Origin: Nitrospirota bacterium
Lineage (GTDB): Bacteria; Nitrospirota; Thermodesulfovibrionia; Thermodesulfovibrionales; Magnetobacteriaceae
DNA length: 49,761 bases
Direction of reading: 5' to 3'
NCBI GenBank assembly: GCA_015233245.1
Contig: JADFYB010000006.1
Coordinates: forward strand, 1-49,761
Made by a program: the position numbers and the translations under genes. Below, in pieces: positions 33,156 through 42,751 of the stretch (position 1 is its first letter; each line of letters starts with the position of its first letter). The notes under the pieces were generated by a model that searched no databases, was not told the origin of the DNA, and worked only from the letters and a program-made list of their open reading frames with translations.

Positions 33156-34087
33156 TGGCAACCGAAAAAAAATCCGGATTCAAAGTGCTTATCTGTATAG
33201 ACGGTTCTGCAGAATCTCTCAAGGGCATACATTATGGAGCAAGGTTAGGCAGCGGCACAGGTGCTGAGATAACTATACTCCACATACGAACCAGCGACAG
33301 CCACGACATTAACTATTCTCCATCTCCTGGCACAAACAGCAATGCCACTAACTGGGGCATGTCAGTGGCAGAACTCAGGTATCTGGAGGAGGCAAGACAG
33401 GCTCTTGTAAGCTATGAGTGGATGAGCGGAATCTGGACTGAAGACGTTGTTAGATATTTCGACGGTGATCATCTAAACAACTTTCAGATATGTTACAAGA
33501 CTCGTTTAGGCCAAAAGATAAACCTAAAGCTCAAAAGTGGCCACAACGTAGCTGCCGAAATACTGGACGAGGCGCACGGAGGTGCTTATGGGCTTATAAT
33601 CATAGGAGCGTCTAAGTTTAAGCGTAGCTTAGGTCGGGTTTTCGTATCATCTGAGGTACAAAAAGTGGTAGTGCATGCGCCGTGCTCAGTCTTAGTTGCC
33701 AGAGACCTACATGAGGTTCATGGACACCTGATCTGTCTCGATGGCAGCGAGCGTAGTTATGAAATGATGATCAAAGACTTCATAACAGCCTCCCTCTGCT
33801 CCTATAAGGTTTCCCTTATATCAGTAGCACCAACACCCGGGGATGAATCAGCCCATAACAACATAATCGCCGAGGGGTTAAAAAGGCTTAAGAAACTCGG
33901 TTATGAAAGTCATGAAAGCATAGTGGTAACAGGTGACCCTGTGGAAAATATAGTTGAGTATGGACGAAAGTATTCCGTCATAGTGGTGGCCGCCAACGAT
34001 GAAGGTGGTTTAAGGCGCTTTTTTATGGGTGGCACTTCTTTTAACATTGTTTTAAATGCGGAAAACTCTGTAATGGTGGTCAGATGA
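33152..34087 (+). CDS. tandem universal stress protein (UspA family)
   Basis: This has about 310 residues and two Usp domains. Domain 1 begins FKVLICIDGSAESLKGIHYG and ends with LIIIGASKFKRSLGRVFVSS and VVVHAPCSVLVARD. Domain 2 begins HLICLDGSERSYEMM and ends VIVVAANDEGGLRRFFMG, NAENSVMVVR. Domain 1 carries an insertion (about residues 70-130) with a WMSGIWTEDVVRYFDGDHLN stretch. The ORF track's GTG at 33122 is less likely than the ATGs at 33152/33155, which follow GAGGA. Its stop overlaps the SulP start (ATGA), implying a stoichiometric partnership. Confidence 0.85.
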   Translation: MMATEKKSGFKVLICIDGSAESLKGIHYGARLGSGTGAEITILHIRTSDSHDINYSPSPGTNSNATNWGMSVAELRYLEEARQALVSYEWMSGIWTEDVVRYFDGDHLNNFQICYKTRLGQKINLKLKSGHNVAAEILDEAHGGAYGLIIIGASKFKRSLGRVFVSSEVQKVVVHAPCSVLVARDLHEVHGHLICLDGSERSYEMMIKDFITASLCSYKVSLISVAPTPGDESAHNNIIAEGLKRLKKLGYESHESIVVTGDPVENIVEYGRKYSVIVVAANDEGGLRRFFMGGTSFNIVLNAENSVMVVR

Positions 34088-35847
34088 GGGTAGATAATAT
34101 CAGGTACTGTAATGTGTGGTTAAGCAAAGCGTTTCCATTTCTTAAATGGATACACGAGGTAAGAGATACGTGGAGGTTGGATCTCTTTGCAGGACTAACA
34201 GGGGCGGTGGTTGTGCTGCCTCAGGGTGTTGCTTTTGCTATGATAGCGGGCATGCCCCCACAATACGGACTTTATACAGCGATGGTGCCGGCAGTTATTG
34301 CAGCACTCTTTGGTTCTTCACGCCACCTTATCTCAGGTCCCACGACGGCCATTTCCCTGGTCATTTTCAGCACAGTGTCGGTTATGGCGGAACCCTCGTC
34401 TGCTCAATACATTAAACTGGTAATGCTTCTGACGCTTATGGCAGGCGTTATGCAATTCGCTCTTGGTGTCGTTAATCTGGGAGGACTCGTAGATTTCGTG
34501 TCACACTCAGTTGTGACAGGGTTTACAACAGGGGCGGCCATACTTATCGGCGTCAGCCAGCTTAAGCATGTCTTTGGTCTAAGATACAAAAACGCCGCCC
34601 ATTTTACCGAAAACATGAAACTCCTTTACGAAAACATCTCCCATTACCACCTCTACTCGCTAATTATAGCAGCCGTTACACTTGCGGTGGTGATAGGCAT
34701 ACGTAATTTCAGGCCGAAGTGGCCTGGCATGCTTATAGGGATGTTAGTGGCAGGCATTTTAAACTATAGTCTGGGTTGGTACGAAAAAGGAGTCCTTGTC
34801 ATTGGTGCCCTTCCCTCGGCTATTCCACCCCTTGCGCTGCCCGATCTTTCCTTTAAAAGCATACACGCACTGTCGCCGTCTGCCATGGCTATAGCGATGT
34901 TGGGCATTATGGAGGCGGTCTCCATAGCGCGTTCCGTAGCACTGAAGTCCGGCCAAAATATAGAAGCTAACCAGGAGTTCATTGGCCAGGGGTTGTCCAA
35001 CATAGTAGGGGCTTTCATGTCTTCTTATGCCTCCTCCGGGTCTTTTACGAGAAGCGGAGTTAATTATGCCGCTGGAGCAAAAACACCATTTGCGGCTATT
35101 TGTGCCGCCGCATGGCTTATGTTTATATTGATTTTCGTTGTGAAATTTGCGGCCTATCTGCCTATCGCGGCAATGGCGGCTGTAATTTTAGTTGTAGCAT
35201 ATAATCTTATAGACTTTCACCACATAGTGAGGACTATACACCTGTCAAAGCAAGACACGTCAATAATGGGCGTAACATTTCTAGCAACACTGTTTTTGGA
35301 GCTGGAATTTGCTATATACGTGGGAGCTCTTCTTTCTATCTGCCTGTATCTGAATAAGACTGCAAGGCCGAGGGTGTTACCTCGTGTCCCGAACCCAACC
35401 GGAAGGCAATTCGTAACCGATCCATATCTGCCGCAGTGCTCGCAGTTCGGTATCATGCGAATAGAGGGCGATCTCTACTTTGCTGCTATGAACCACGTTC
35501 AAAAACAAATCTCTGCGATTCACTCATACACACCGACACAGAACAAGATACTGATTATTTGCAGCAACATCAACTTCATAGATCTCATGGGTGTGGAAAC
35601 AGTGGTTAATGTAGTTAAAGAGTACAGGAGAAAAGGTATAGAATTGTTTTTCTGTAAGCTAACATCAGTGGTAATGGCGATCATAAGAAAAAGTGGCGCT
35701 TTAGATGAAATTGGACAAGATCACATTTTTGACAGTGAAGAGGAGGCTCTCAGAGAGATAGTAACGAATGTGAACAAGAACCTTTGCCATGAATGTCAGC
35801 ATAGAGTGTTCTGGGAGTGCGACGCTAACAAGATTTTAGAGAGCTAA
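34084..35847 (+). CDS. SulP-family anion transporter with STAS domain
   Basis: This is a 587-residue permease. Residues 30-420 are the membrane core (DLFAGLTGAVVVLPQGVAFA, MIAGMPPQYGLYTAMVPA, the sulfate-transporter signature). NQEFIGQGLSNIVGAFMSSY and ASSGSFTRSGVNYAAGAKTP follow later in the core. Residues 455-555 are the cytosolic STAS domain (IEGDLYFAAMNHVQ, ICSNINFIDLMGVETVVNVV). The last 25 residues have a cysteine cluster (LCHECQHRVFWECD). Sulfate, bicarbonate or another anion could be the substrate. ATG overlaps the usp stop. Confidence 0.92.
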   Translation: MRVDNIRYCNVWLSKAFPFLKWIHEVRDTWRLDLFAGLTGAVVVLPQGVAFAMIAGMPPQYGLYTAMVPAVIAALFGSSRHLISGPTTAISLVIFSTVSVMAEPSSAQYIKLVMLLTLMAGVMQFALGVVNLGGLVDFVSHSVVTGFTTGAAILIGVSQLKHVFGLRYKNAAHFTENMKLLYENISHYHLYSLIIAAVTLAVVIGIRNFRPKWPGMLIGMLVAGILNYSLGWYEKGVLVIGALPSAIPPLALPDLSFKSIHALSPSAMAIAMLGIMEAVSIARSVALKSGQNIEANQEFIGQGLSNIVGAFMSSYASSGSFTRSGVNYAAGAKTPFAAICAAAWLMFILIFVVKFAAYLPIAAMAAVILVVAYNLIDFHHIVRTIHLSKQDTSIMGVTFLATLFLELEFAIYVGALLSICLYLNKTARPRVLPRVPNPTGRQFVTDPYLPQCSQFGIMRIEGDLYFAAMNHVQKQISAIHSYTPTQNKILIICSNINFIDLMGVETVVNVVKEYRRKGIELFFCKLTSVVMAIIRKSGALDEIGQDHIFDSEEEALREIVTNVNKNLCHECQHRVFWECDANKILES

Positions 35848-35906
35848 TTAATGACAAAGACTGCGTTGAGGTTTTTTTGACAGTGCTAATGAAGTCAGGC
35901 AATTGA

Positions 35907-36905
35907 ATGCGGCCTGGTATGAATGTTCTGATAACAAGCGCTTCAAAAAAAGTATGGCTGGTTAAAGCTTTTCAGAGGGCGCTTGCTCACGAGGGTGGAG
36001 GAGTGGTTTATGCAATTGATATTAGTCCCAATGCGCCTGCACTTTATTTTGCTGATAAACATTCACTTTGTCTAAAGGACTCAGACCCTGCTTTTATTAG
36101 TTCACTTTTATCACTGTGCAAATCAAATCAAATCAGTCTTATCATACCAACAAGAGACGAGGAGCTTCCCATTTTTTCTAAGGTCAGGGACAATTTCCAA
36201 ACGGCGGGAATTTATATAATGACAGCCTCATCGTCAACTATTAACATCTGTCAGGATAAGAAAATGTTTATCGCCTTTTGTAACCAACACGGGTTTAACA
36301 CTCCCACAACCTATAATGCTGCTATAACTAATAACACTCCTGACAAGATTGATTTTCCACTTTTCATTAAGCCGACACGGGGAAAGGGTGGGGCAAACAC
36401 CGCTAAAATCAACTCGTTGAATGAGCTCAAAATGTTTATTTCAATATCAGGAGATGACCATATAATTCAAAAGTATATTGACGCCCCAGAGTACACGGTT
36501 GACTTGTTTTCCGATTTATCAGGAAATGTTATTTCAGTAGTGCCAAGGGTGCGGATTATGGTTTTTGGCGGTGAGTCGTATGTCTCTAAAACTCAGTCAG
36601 ATCAAAAGATAATCACTGAGTCCACAAGACTTGCCCAAAAGCTCAACCTTATTGGGCATAACACGATACAGTGTTTTTTAGAAAATGGCCGGGTGCTTTT
36701 TATAGAGGTTAATCCAAGATATGGAGGAGGTGCAGCTCTTGGGATTGAGGCCGGTGCCGACACACCAAGGTATATGATAAAACTTCTCAAAGGCGACACA
36801 CTCAGTCCTGACAAGAACAATTTTACCGATAATTTCTACATGCTCAGATACACCAGTGAGTTATACATGAAGGAAACGGAATTATACACTGATAAGGCAA
36901 AATAA
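35907..36905 (+). CDS. ATP-grasp enzyme (carbamoyl-phosphate-synthase-large-like)
   Basis: This is a 332-residue protein with an N-terminal pre-ATP-grasp Rossmann part (MNVLITSASKKVWLVKAFQR, VYAIDISPNAPALYFADKHS) and an ATP-grasp fold. The fold shows IDFPLFIKPTRGKGGANTAK (ATP-binding lysine loop), HIIQKYIDAPEYTVDLFSDL and FIEVNPRYGGGAALGIEAGA (metal-binding ENP-type motif). Family members join a carboxylate to an amine or thiol via an acyl-phosphate. The product is unknown. ATG at 35907 or 35919. Confidence 0.85.
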   Translation: MRPGMNVLITSASKKVWLVKAFQRALAHEGGGVVYAIDISPNAPALYFADKHSLCLKDSDPAFISSLLSLCKSNQISLIIPTRDEELPIFSKVRDNFQTAGIYIMTASSSTINICQDKKMFIAFCNQHGFNTPTTYNAAITNNTPDKIDFPLFIKPTRGKGGANTAKINSLNELKMFISISGDDHIIQKYIDAPEYTVDLFSDLSGNVISVVPRVRIMVFGGESYVSKTQSDQKIITESTRLAQKLNLIGHNTIQCFLENGRVLFIEVNPRYGGGAALGIEAGADTPRYMIKLLKGDTLSPDKNNFTDNFYMLRYTSELYMKETELYTDKAK

Positions 36906-37050
36906 TTTGTTACTTTAGTTATAAGTCTATCGCGGGTATTGTTTTACTACGGCTGGCAATGACACACTTTTGTTGTTTGCTTATGGTTTGATGCTGGTGC
37001 GTTTTAGATACAAGGCTGGGTTTGTTTTAGCAGCTTATACCGGAGTAATA

Positions 37051-38445
37051 TTACTTATCAATCTGTCTGAATATCTCTATTATCTCTTGTAACTGGCTGT
37101 CAAATATGGTTCTGGCATCCAGTATCAGGGTGTCGTCCTTAATTCGACCGATAAGTGGAGTTTTAGTAATTCTCGACAGTTTTTGCAATTGCTCAGCCGA
37201 TATTTCTGAGTGTTTGAGCAGTACCGTGTAAGTTTTAAATTTAACACAGGGTAGAGATCCTCCTCCGGCTTCTGAGTCATCCTCCCTGACGGTTACAGTA
37301 AAATTTGGGAGCGATTTTAATCCCTGCTCGATTTTAAGAGCACGCTCTTTTATTTTGTCGGGATCACACAGAAGCATTTCAAGAATTGGAATGTTTTTAG
37401 TTATATCATCTCCGTTGGCATATTCCATGAGTACTGATTCCATCGCAGATATTGTAAATTTATCCACTCTAAGAGCCCGTGCAAGCGGGTGTTTTCTTAA
37501 TAACTCTATGTGCTTTTGTTTGCCTGCTATAACTCCGCACTGGGGGCCGCCAAGGAGTTTATCTCCGCTAAACGTTACTATATCCACACCGGTTTTAACT
37601 ACCTCACTTACTACTGGCTCTGAGTGTATCCCCCACGGCTTAAGGTCAATAAGACATCCGCTGCCGAGATCATACATCAGGATTTTTGATGTCTTTGATA
37701 CCAGTTTTACTAAATCTGCTGTTTCTACCTCTTCGGTAAATCCGGTCAATTGAAAATTAGAGCGATGAACTTTTAAAATCAGCCCTGTGTTGTCAGTAAC
37801 AGCGTTTTCGTAGTCATAGAGATGAGTTTTGTTGGTCGTACCGACTTCTTTAAGTATTGCACCCCCTGCGGCCATTATATCGGGAATACGAAAAGAGCCA
37901 CCTATTTCTATTAGCTCTCCGCGTGAAACAATAACCTCTTTATTTAGAGATGTAAGTGCCGTAAGAGCCAAAAACACGGCAGCGGCATTGTTATTTACTA
38001 CCATGGCATCCTCAGCACCGGTCAACTCCTTAAGGAGTGCTCTTAAGTGGACATGCCGCTTACCCCTGCTGCCTGCCTTTAGGTCGTACTCAAGGTTAGA
38101 GTACCCTGAGGCTATCGTGGTCAGGTGTTTAAGGGTTTTGTCACTAAGTGGCGCTCTGCCAAGATTGGTGTGTATAACTATGCCGGTAGCATTTATCACA
38201 GGTTTTAGGCTAAAAGAGCCGCTTTCTAAGAGTTTTTTTTCTATTGCATCAGATATGTTACGGGAGATCTCGTTTTCAGCGCTGCCGGAAAGAAGCTCTG
38301 AGCGTCTTTCCTCAAGAACTTCCCTTATGGCCTTTAGAACAACTCTGCGTGGATACTCTTTCAGCCACTTTTGGGTCTCCTCCGATTGAAGTAATTTATC
38401 AACCGAAGGAAGCCCTCTTAACGCATTATTCCGTGTTTGTTGCAT
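37051..38445 (-). CDS. selA: L-seryl-tRNA(Sec) selenium transferase SelA
   Basis: This is a 464-residue PLP enzyme that converts seryl-tRNA(Sec) to selenocysteyl-tRNA(Sec). Diagnostic pieces are the N-terminal NNALRGLPSVDKLLQSEETQ, VINATGIVIHTNLGRAPLS, YDLGSGCLIDLKPWGI and the PLP lysine in IVTFSGDKLLGGPQCGVIAG. The ORF track starts at 38490; the ATG at 38445 matches the family N-terminus and still overlaps the upstream gene by 20 bases. selB and selC are not in the window. Its presence means this genome reads UGA as selenocysteine somewhere. Confidence 0.96.
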   Translation of the reverse strand: MQQTRNNALRGLPSVDKLLQSEETQKWLKEYPRRVVLKAIREVLEERRSELLSGSAENEISRNISDAIEKKLLESGSFSLKPVINATGIVIHTNLGRAPLSDKTLKHLTTIASGYSNLEYDLKAGSRGKRHVHLRALLKELTGAEDAMVVNNNAAAVFLALTALTSLNKEVIVSRGELIEIGGSFRIPDIMAAGGAILKEVGTTNKTHLYDYENAVTDNTGLILKVHRSNFQLTGFTEEVETADLVKLVSKTSKILMYDLGSGCLIDLKPWGIHSEPVVSEVVKTGVDIVTFSGDKLLGGPQCGVIAGKQKHIELLRKHPLARALRVDKFTISAMESVLMEYANGDDITKNIPILEMLLCDPDKIKERALKIEQGLKSLPNFTVTVREDDSEAGGGSLPCVKFKTYTVLLKHSEISAEQLQKLSRITKTPLIGRIKDDTLILDARTIFDSQLQEIIEIFRQIDK

Positions 38446-39274
38446 CAATAAATGGCATGGTTTGAGTGGTAACCTTAGGCATAATGCCATTCCACTTATC
38501 TATGGCCTTCATTGTGGCTTCAATTCTTCTTAGCTTGATAAGATCGGGTGAGATGTTTTCTTTTTGGAGTCTTAAAGCCTCAGCCTCAGCCTTTGCCTGT
38601 GTTATTTTCTGTTCAGCTTCTATTTTTATTCTGTCAAGGTCACGTGCAGCCTTTAGAGCCAACTGCTCAGCCGTCTGTTTAGACTCGATGGCCTCCATAA
38701 AGAGCTTTGAAAATGCGAAGTTGACTATTGAAACCTCATCCACAATGATAAAATGTTTGTGCAATCGTTCCATGAGACCGTCTTTCATTGCAGAGCTTAC
38801 AATGGGTCTTTTGGTTATCAGCTCCTCTGCCGTATATGTGGCTGCCACTGCCTTTACCACCTCCTGTATGGCAGGGTCTATGACTCTTTCCTTGTAGCTC
38901 ATACCAATGCTTTGATAAATCATATTTGCCTTATCGGGCAGTATGTGGTAGTTAATCGCTATTACTGTGGTAACCTCTTGCAGGTCACGCGATGAGGCCT
39001 CGGCATTTGTCTGTGCCTTGTGCACCTTTACGTCCATCTTTACCACTTTTTGCACCACAGGGATTACCACATGAATTCCCTCGCTAAGGACCATCGGCTG
39101 CACAGCTCCGAAGTTAAGCACGACACCTCTTTCGCCTGCCCCTATAGTAACAAAAGGATTTATTGCAAGAAGAACAAAGAACCCGATTATTATTAAAATA
39201 ATAAACAGGTAACTCTTCTTAAAAACCGGTTTCTGGATTTTTGGTTCAAAACCGTCAAATATACCACCTGGCAT
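38426..39274 (-). CDS. prohibitin/SPFH-family membrane protein (HflC-like)
   Basis: This is a 282-residue protein with one N-terminal membrane helix (YLFIILIIIGFFVLLAINPF). The SPFH domain (VTIGAGERGVVLNFGAVQPM, DLQEVTTVIAINYHILPDKA) follows, then a long coiled coil (EQLALKAARDLDRIKIEAEQ, KITQAKAEAEALRL). Such proteins form ring-like cages around membrane proteases such as FtsH. It overlaps selA at its 3' end. ATG with AGAGGAGGTC upstream. Confidence 0.88.
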   Translation of the reverse strand: MPGGIFDGFEPKIQKPVFKKSYLFIILIIIGFFVLLAINPFVTIGAGERGVVLNFGAVQPMVLSEGIHVVIPVVQKVVKMDVKVHKAQTNAEASSRDLQEVTTVIAINYHILPDKANMIYQSIGMSYKERVIDPAIQEVVKAVAATYTAEELITKRPIVSSAMKDGLMERLHKHFIIVDEVSIVNFAFSKLFMEAIESKQTAEQLALKAARDLDRIKIEAEQKITQAKAEAEALRLQKENISPDLIKLRRIEATMKAIDKWNGIMPKVTTQTMPFIDATNTE

Positions 39275-39285
39275 ATGACCTCCTC

Positions 39286-39984
39286 TTAGAGCTTGTTTTT
39301 TACAAACTGCAAGGCTGATTCAAAAATCGCCCTGCCATCGGTATTTCCGAGCATTTCCTCAGAACATCTCTCAGGGTGAGGCATCATACCAACAACATTA
39401 CCGGCGGAGTTGGTAATCCCTGCTATATTTAGAACGGCACCGTTGGGATTAGCGGAATCGTTTTCCTCTCCGTTACTTTGACAGTAGGTAAAGGCAATTC
39501 CGTTATGTTCTTTCAATCTGTTAAGAGTTGCCATATCGGCATAGTAATTACCCTCGGCATGGGCTATGGGGATTTTTAGAACTTGCCCTTCTCTGAGTGT
39601 GGATGTAGCCGCCGTATTTGTGTTTTTAACTTTTATGTAAACGTCTTTACAGATAAATTTCAGGTTTTTGTTTCTTAGCATGGCGCCCGGTAAAAGTCCT
39701 GCCTCAAGCAGTATCTGAAAACCGTTACAAATGCCGATTACACCTCCGCCATTTGCGGCAAACTCAGATACCGCCGACATTATAGGTGAAAACCCAGCTA
39801 TAGCACCGGCTCTCAGATAATCACCGTGTGAAAACCCGCCTGGAAGTATGACAACTTTAACGTCACTCCCTATAGCTGTCTCCTTATGCCAAACAAATTT
39901 TACATCAGCACCACATACGTGCTTTAGCACGTGATAACAGTCATGGTCACAGTTACTGCCCGGAAACACCACTATTGCAAACAT
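39286..39984 (-). CDS. purQ: phosphoribosylformylglycinamidine synthase subunit PurQ
   Basis: This is a 232-residue class I glutamine amidotransferase that supplies ammonia for purine step 4. It shows [40 protein letters not shown], the nucleophile Cys in [20 protein letters not shown], and the His/Glu pair in [16 protein letters not shown]. purL and purS are not in the window. It is followed 11 bases later by the prohibitin-like gene. Confidence 0.96.
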   Translation of the reverse strand: MFAIVVFPGSNCDHDCYHVLKHVCGADVKFVWHKETAIGSDVKVVILPGGFSHGDYLRAGAIAGFSPIMSAVSEFAANGGGVIGICNGFQILLEAGLLPGAMLRNKNLKFICKDVYIKVKNTNTAATSTLREGQVLKIPIAHAEGNYYADMATLNRLKEHNGIAFTYCQSNGEENDSANPNGAVLNIAGITNSAGNVVGMMPHPERCSEEMLGNTDGRAIFESALQFVKNKL

Positions 39985-40115
39985 TTAGCCGCCAAAAAGT
40001 CCTTTTGTTATGTAATTTAGCAATGAAAACACTCTTTGAGATCATATCCTATTTTGGTTTGATTTGTCAATGCTGACGATTAACATCCAGCATTTTCATG
40101 CTTCAAAACACTGTG

Positions 40116-40136
40116 GAGCAATCTGCAAGATTGCTC
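40116..40136. repeat. hairpin in the purQ-cheW gap
   Basis: GAGCAATCT, loop GCA, AGATTGCTC is a perfect 9-bp hairpin, with flanking GTGG and CCAC that can extend it. Position in the 266-base gap 39985-40250 next to another repeat suggests a dispersed element or a terminator for cheW. I see no gene in this gap. Confidence 0.45.
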
Positions 40137-40156
40137 TCTACCACAAAAAAGTTAGT

Positions 40157-40214
40157 CCGCAGATTGCACAGATTTGTATTTTTTTATCGGTGTACCTCTG
40201 TGTCATCTGCAGAT
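40157..40214. repeat. ATCTGTGG inverted repeat, copy C (diverged)
   Basis: CCGCAGATTGCACAGATT is mirrored by CTCTGTGTCATCTGCAGAT about 20 bases later. It is the same pattern as copies near 25076 and 48955, with GCAGAT replacing ACAGAT. Confidence 0.45.
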
Positions 40215-40250
40215 AAAATCCGTATTCTGTTTACTCTGTCAGAGAGCTCC

Positions 40251-40778
40251 TTAGTAGTGCAGCACCGCCATTTCCTCTTCTACCTCTAAAGACATACGTC
40301 CGTCTTTCATGTCAATGACCATTGCCAATTCATCAGCGGAAAATATCTTGTCTATGTCCAGAATTATAATGAACTGCTCGTCTTGTTTACCTATACCCTC
40401 GATAAACTCGTTGCTTAACTGCGTGCCTATCTTAGGGGGCGGCTCAATTGCTGACTTTTCCAACTCCATGACCTCGTTAACGCTGTCTACCATAGCGCCT
40501 AGAATTACCTTGTCACTCTCCATAACAACCTCTAAAATTATAACGCAAGTATCCACAGCTTTTTCCGTATAGGACATCCCAAATTTTTGCTTCATGTCTA
40601 TTACAGGAACAACGCTGCCTCGCAAGTTAATCACTCCGCGCATAAACTCCGGTGTTCTGGGCATCCGCGTAACTGTGGTAAACTCCAACACCTCTCGTAT
40701 TTTTTCTATGTGAATTGCAAAAACCTCATCATCAAGCTTAAACGTAAGGAATTGTATAATTTTGGCTTCTTCTGCCAT
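40251..40778 (-). CDS. cheW: chemotaxis coupling protein CheW
   Basis: This is a 175-residue CheW-domain protein: IIQFLTFKLDDEVFAIHIEK, IREVLEFTTVTRMPRTPEFM, RGVINLRGSVVPVIDMKQKF and VNEVMELEKSAIEPPPKI. CheW links chemoreceptors to the CheA kinase. ATG with AGGAGGTG upstream. The stop-to-start gap from the receptor gene is 13 bases, so the two are one operon. No cheA, cheY or cheB is in the window. Confidence 0.95.
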   Translation of the reverse strand: MAEEAKIIQFLTFKLDDEVFAIHIEKIREVLEFTTVTRMPRTPEFMRGVINLRGSVVPVIDMKQKFGMSYTEKAVDTCVIILEVVMESDKVILGAMVDSVNEVMELEKSAIEPPPKIGTQLSNEFIEGIGKQDEQFIIILDIDKIFSADELAMVIDMKDGRMSLEVEEEMAVLHY

Positions 40779-40791
40779 TTAACACCTCCTC

Positions 40792-42441
40792 TTAATAAAT
40801 CTTAAATTCGTTGTCAGCTTTACTATTTGCAATTAAATCTACCTTTTTCGTTATTGCAGCGGCAAGTTTCGGCTTCTCGTGCGTTATATGAGCCTTAGCC
40901 GGTTGCTTTTTGGGCGTGGTTGTTACTCTTCTTTGATCGCCGATTCTGAAAAAACCTATTGCAGCCGAAAGCTGCTCTGCCTGCGATGTAAGCTCCTCAG
41001 ACGTGGATGCCATTTCCTCAGATGCAGAGGCATTTTGTTGAATCACTTGATCAAGCTGGGTTATCGCCTTGTTTATCTGCTCTGCTCCAACGTTTTGTTC
41101 ATTACTTGCCGCACTGATTTCTTGTACCAGCTCTGCAGTCTTTTGAATATCTGGCACTAACTGTTTAAGCATACCTCCGGCTTTTTCAGATACCGTTACC
41201 GTGGTAGAAGATAAGGTGCTGATTTCACCGGCAGCTCTCTGGCTGCGTTCCGCTAATTTTCTCACTTCTGATGCCACTACAGCAAATCCTTTACCATGCT
41301 CACCGGCACGGGCTGCTTCAATAGCTGCGTTAAGGGCTAAAAGGTTGGTTTGTCTTGCAATTTCCTCGATAATGGATATTTTGCTTGCGATTTCTTTCAT
41401 GGCATGAACCGCACCATCCACGGCCTTGCCACTTTCTTCTGCATCATTAGAAGCCTTTATTGCCATTCGCTCTGTTTGTTGTGAGTTGTCAGCGTTTTGT
41501 TTAATATTGGAGGCCATCTCCTGCATTGATGAGGATACCTCTTGAACTGCTGCCGCCTGTTCTGTTGCTCCCTGTGATATAGACTGAGCTGTGCTGCTTA
41601 GCTCAACGCTGCCAGATGATACGTTATCACCGGAGACATTAACCTCTCCTATTACACCTTTTAGTTTATATACCATATCGTTTAGCGCATTAGCAAGTTG
41701 ACCGACCTCGTCTTTTCTGTCCATGTTTATCTGTTGGCTTAAATCTCCGCCTGCTATGCCTTCAGCAAAGACGACTCCATGTTTCAACGGTTTACTTATT
41801 GAGCTGGAAATAATCAGCCCTAATGTAAGTGCAAGGAATGCGCCGATTACTGTTATAATGATTATGAGATTTGTCACACTTTTGGCAAGCAACGAGTTTG
41901 CGTCTGAAGTCTCTTTGGCCGCTTTTACTTTCATGTCTTGCAGGGCATCTATGGCTGCCTGCTCATTCATTGCTGTTTTTTTACCCTCGCCTTTGACAAA
42001 AGCATCAGCCTCTAAATTTTTACCTTCAGCGGTTAGCCCCACTATCTTATCTATTATTACACCAAAAGCTTTTCTTGTCTCAAGGAAATTTTTAAATGCT
42101 TCACGGGTTTTTTCCTTAAGAATTGTTTTTTCAAATTCTGCTGAATCCTTGTCTATTGCTTCCCTTAGTTGTTTAATGGTATCCATTGGTTTCTGCATTT
42201 CCTCTTTTGTCTTTGCATCTGTCAACTCCATCAAATTTATCCTTACTCTCTGAAATGCGGTTGATATGTCTCCCAACTGACTCAAGGGTACAGTCATCTT
42301 CTCATACAGAAGCGTGTCGGCATTTTCAATTTTGTGTAAGTTGATTATTGCAAAAACTCCGATAAGCGCTGCTATTACGGCCACTATAAAAAAACCCCCT
42401 ACTAACTTTGTACCGATTTTCATGTTGTCTAAGATTTTCAT
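40792..42441 (-). CDS. methyl-accepting chemotaxis protein
   Basis: This is a 549-residue receptor. It has membrane helix 1 (about residues 13-33, [20 protein letters not shown]) and a four-helix-bundle-type periplasmic sensor. Helix 2 follows ([20 protein letters not shown]), then a HAMP domain. The cytoplasmic coiled coil carries the tip [40 protein letters not shown]. There is no CheR-binding pentapeptide at the C-terminus. The ATG at 42441 is preferred to TTG 42447 because AGGAGG sits six bases upstream. The ligand is unknown. Confidence 0.95.
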   Translation of the reverse strand: MKILDNMKIGTKLVGGFFIVAVIAALIGVFAIINLHKIENADTLLYEKMTVPLSQLGDISTAFQRVRINLMELTDAKTKEEMQKPMDTIKQLREAIDKDSAEFEKTILKEKTREAFKNFLETRKAFGVIIDKIVGLTAEGKNLEADAFVKGEGKKTAMNEQAAIDALQDMKVKAAKETSDANSLLAKSVTNLIIIITVIGAFLALTLGLIISSSISKPLKHGVVFAEGIAGGDLSQQINMDRKDEVGQLANALNDMVYKLKGVIGEVNVSGDNVSSGSVELSSTAQSISQGATEQAAAVQEVSSSMQEMASNIKQNADNSQQTERMAIKASNDAEESGKAVDGAVHAMKEIASKISIIEEIARQTNLLALNAAIEAARAGEHGKGFAVVASEVRKLAERSQRAAGEISTLSSTTVTVSEKAGGMLKQLVPDIQKTAELVQEISAASNEQNVGAEQINKAITQLDQVIQQNASASEEMASTSEELTSQAEQLSAAIGFFRIGDQRRVTTTPKKQPAKAHITHEKPKLAAAITKKVDLIANSKADNEFKIY

Positions 42442-42614
42442 ATTCAACCTCCTTGTTTTTTTACTTTACGCTAGTTGAATATATGCTGTGAGGTTTTACA
42501 GAAAAAAAGTGACTACAAAAGATTAACTGCTCACCCTTGCACAGCATGTAAATAACCATCACACACCTCCATACTGCGCTGTAAAAGCGTTACGCCATCG
42601 CCACCCTTAATTAT

Positions 42615-42643
42615 TATATAATAACCAAATGTGATAATGTCAA
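42615..42643 (-). promoter_or_regulatory. sigma-70-type promoter for the mcp-cheW operon
   Basis: On the minus strand: TTGACA, 17 bases, TATATA. The -35 hexamer is consensus. It predicts a leader of about 165 bases before the receptor ATG. Within the leader a 32-codon ORF with GGAGGTG (42559 down to 42461) is visible but not supported further. No riboswitch fold was recognised. Confidence 0.55.
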
Positions 42644-42751
42644 GAAGTATATTATTGAAAAATCTACAAATTCTCAAACTAAATGGACTCATAAAATCTT
42701 TTTACAAGAAACAATGTTTACAATATTTATATAAAAATAATCATTGTACAA

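Noticed and set aside
37829-38389. 186-aa plus-strand ORF inside selA
   Set aside because: Antisense shadow of selA; no recognisable domain.
42461-42559. 32-codon minus-strand ORF in the mcp leader with GGAGGTG
   Set aside because: Product (MVIYMLCKGEQLIFCS...) has no recognisable feature and the site could be chance; left as a note in the promoter entry.
42442-42614. c-di-GMP riboswitch in the mcp leader
   Set aside because: Looked for the GEMM conserved core and tetraloop/receptor; not found by eye.
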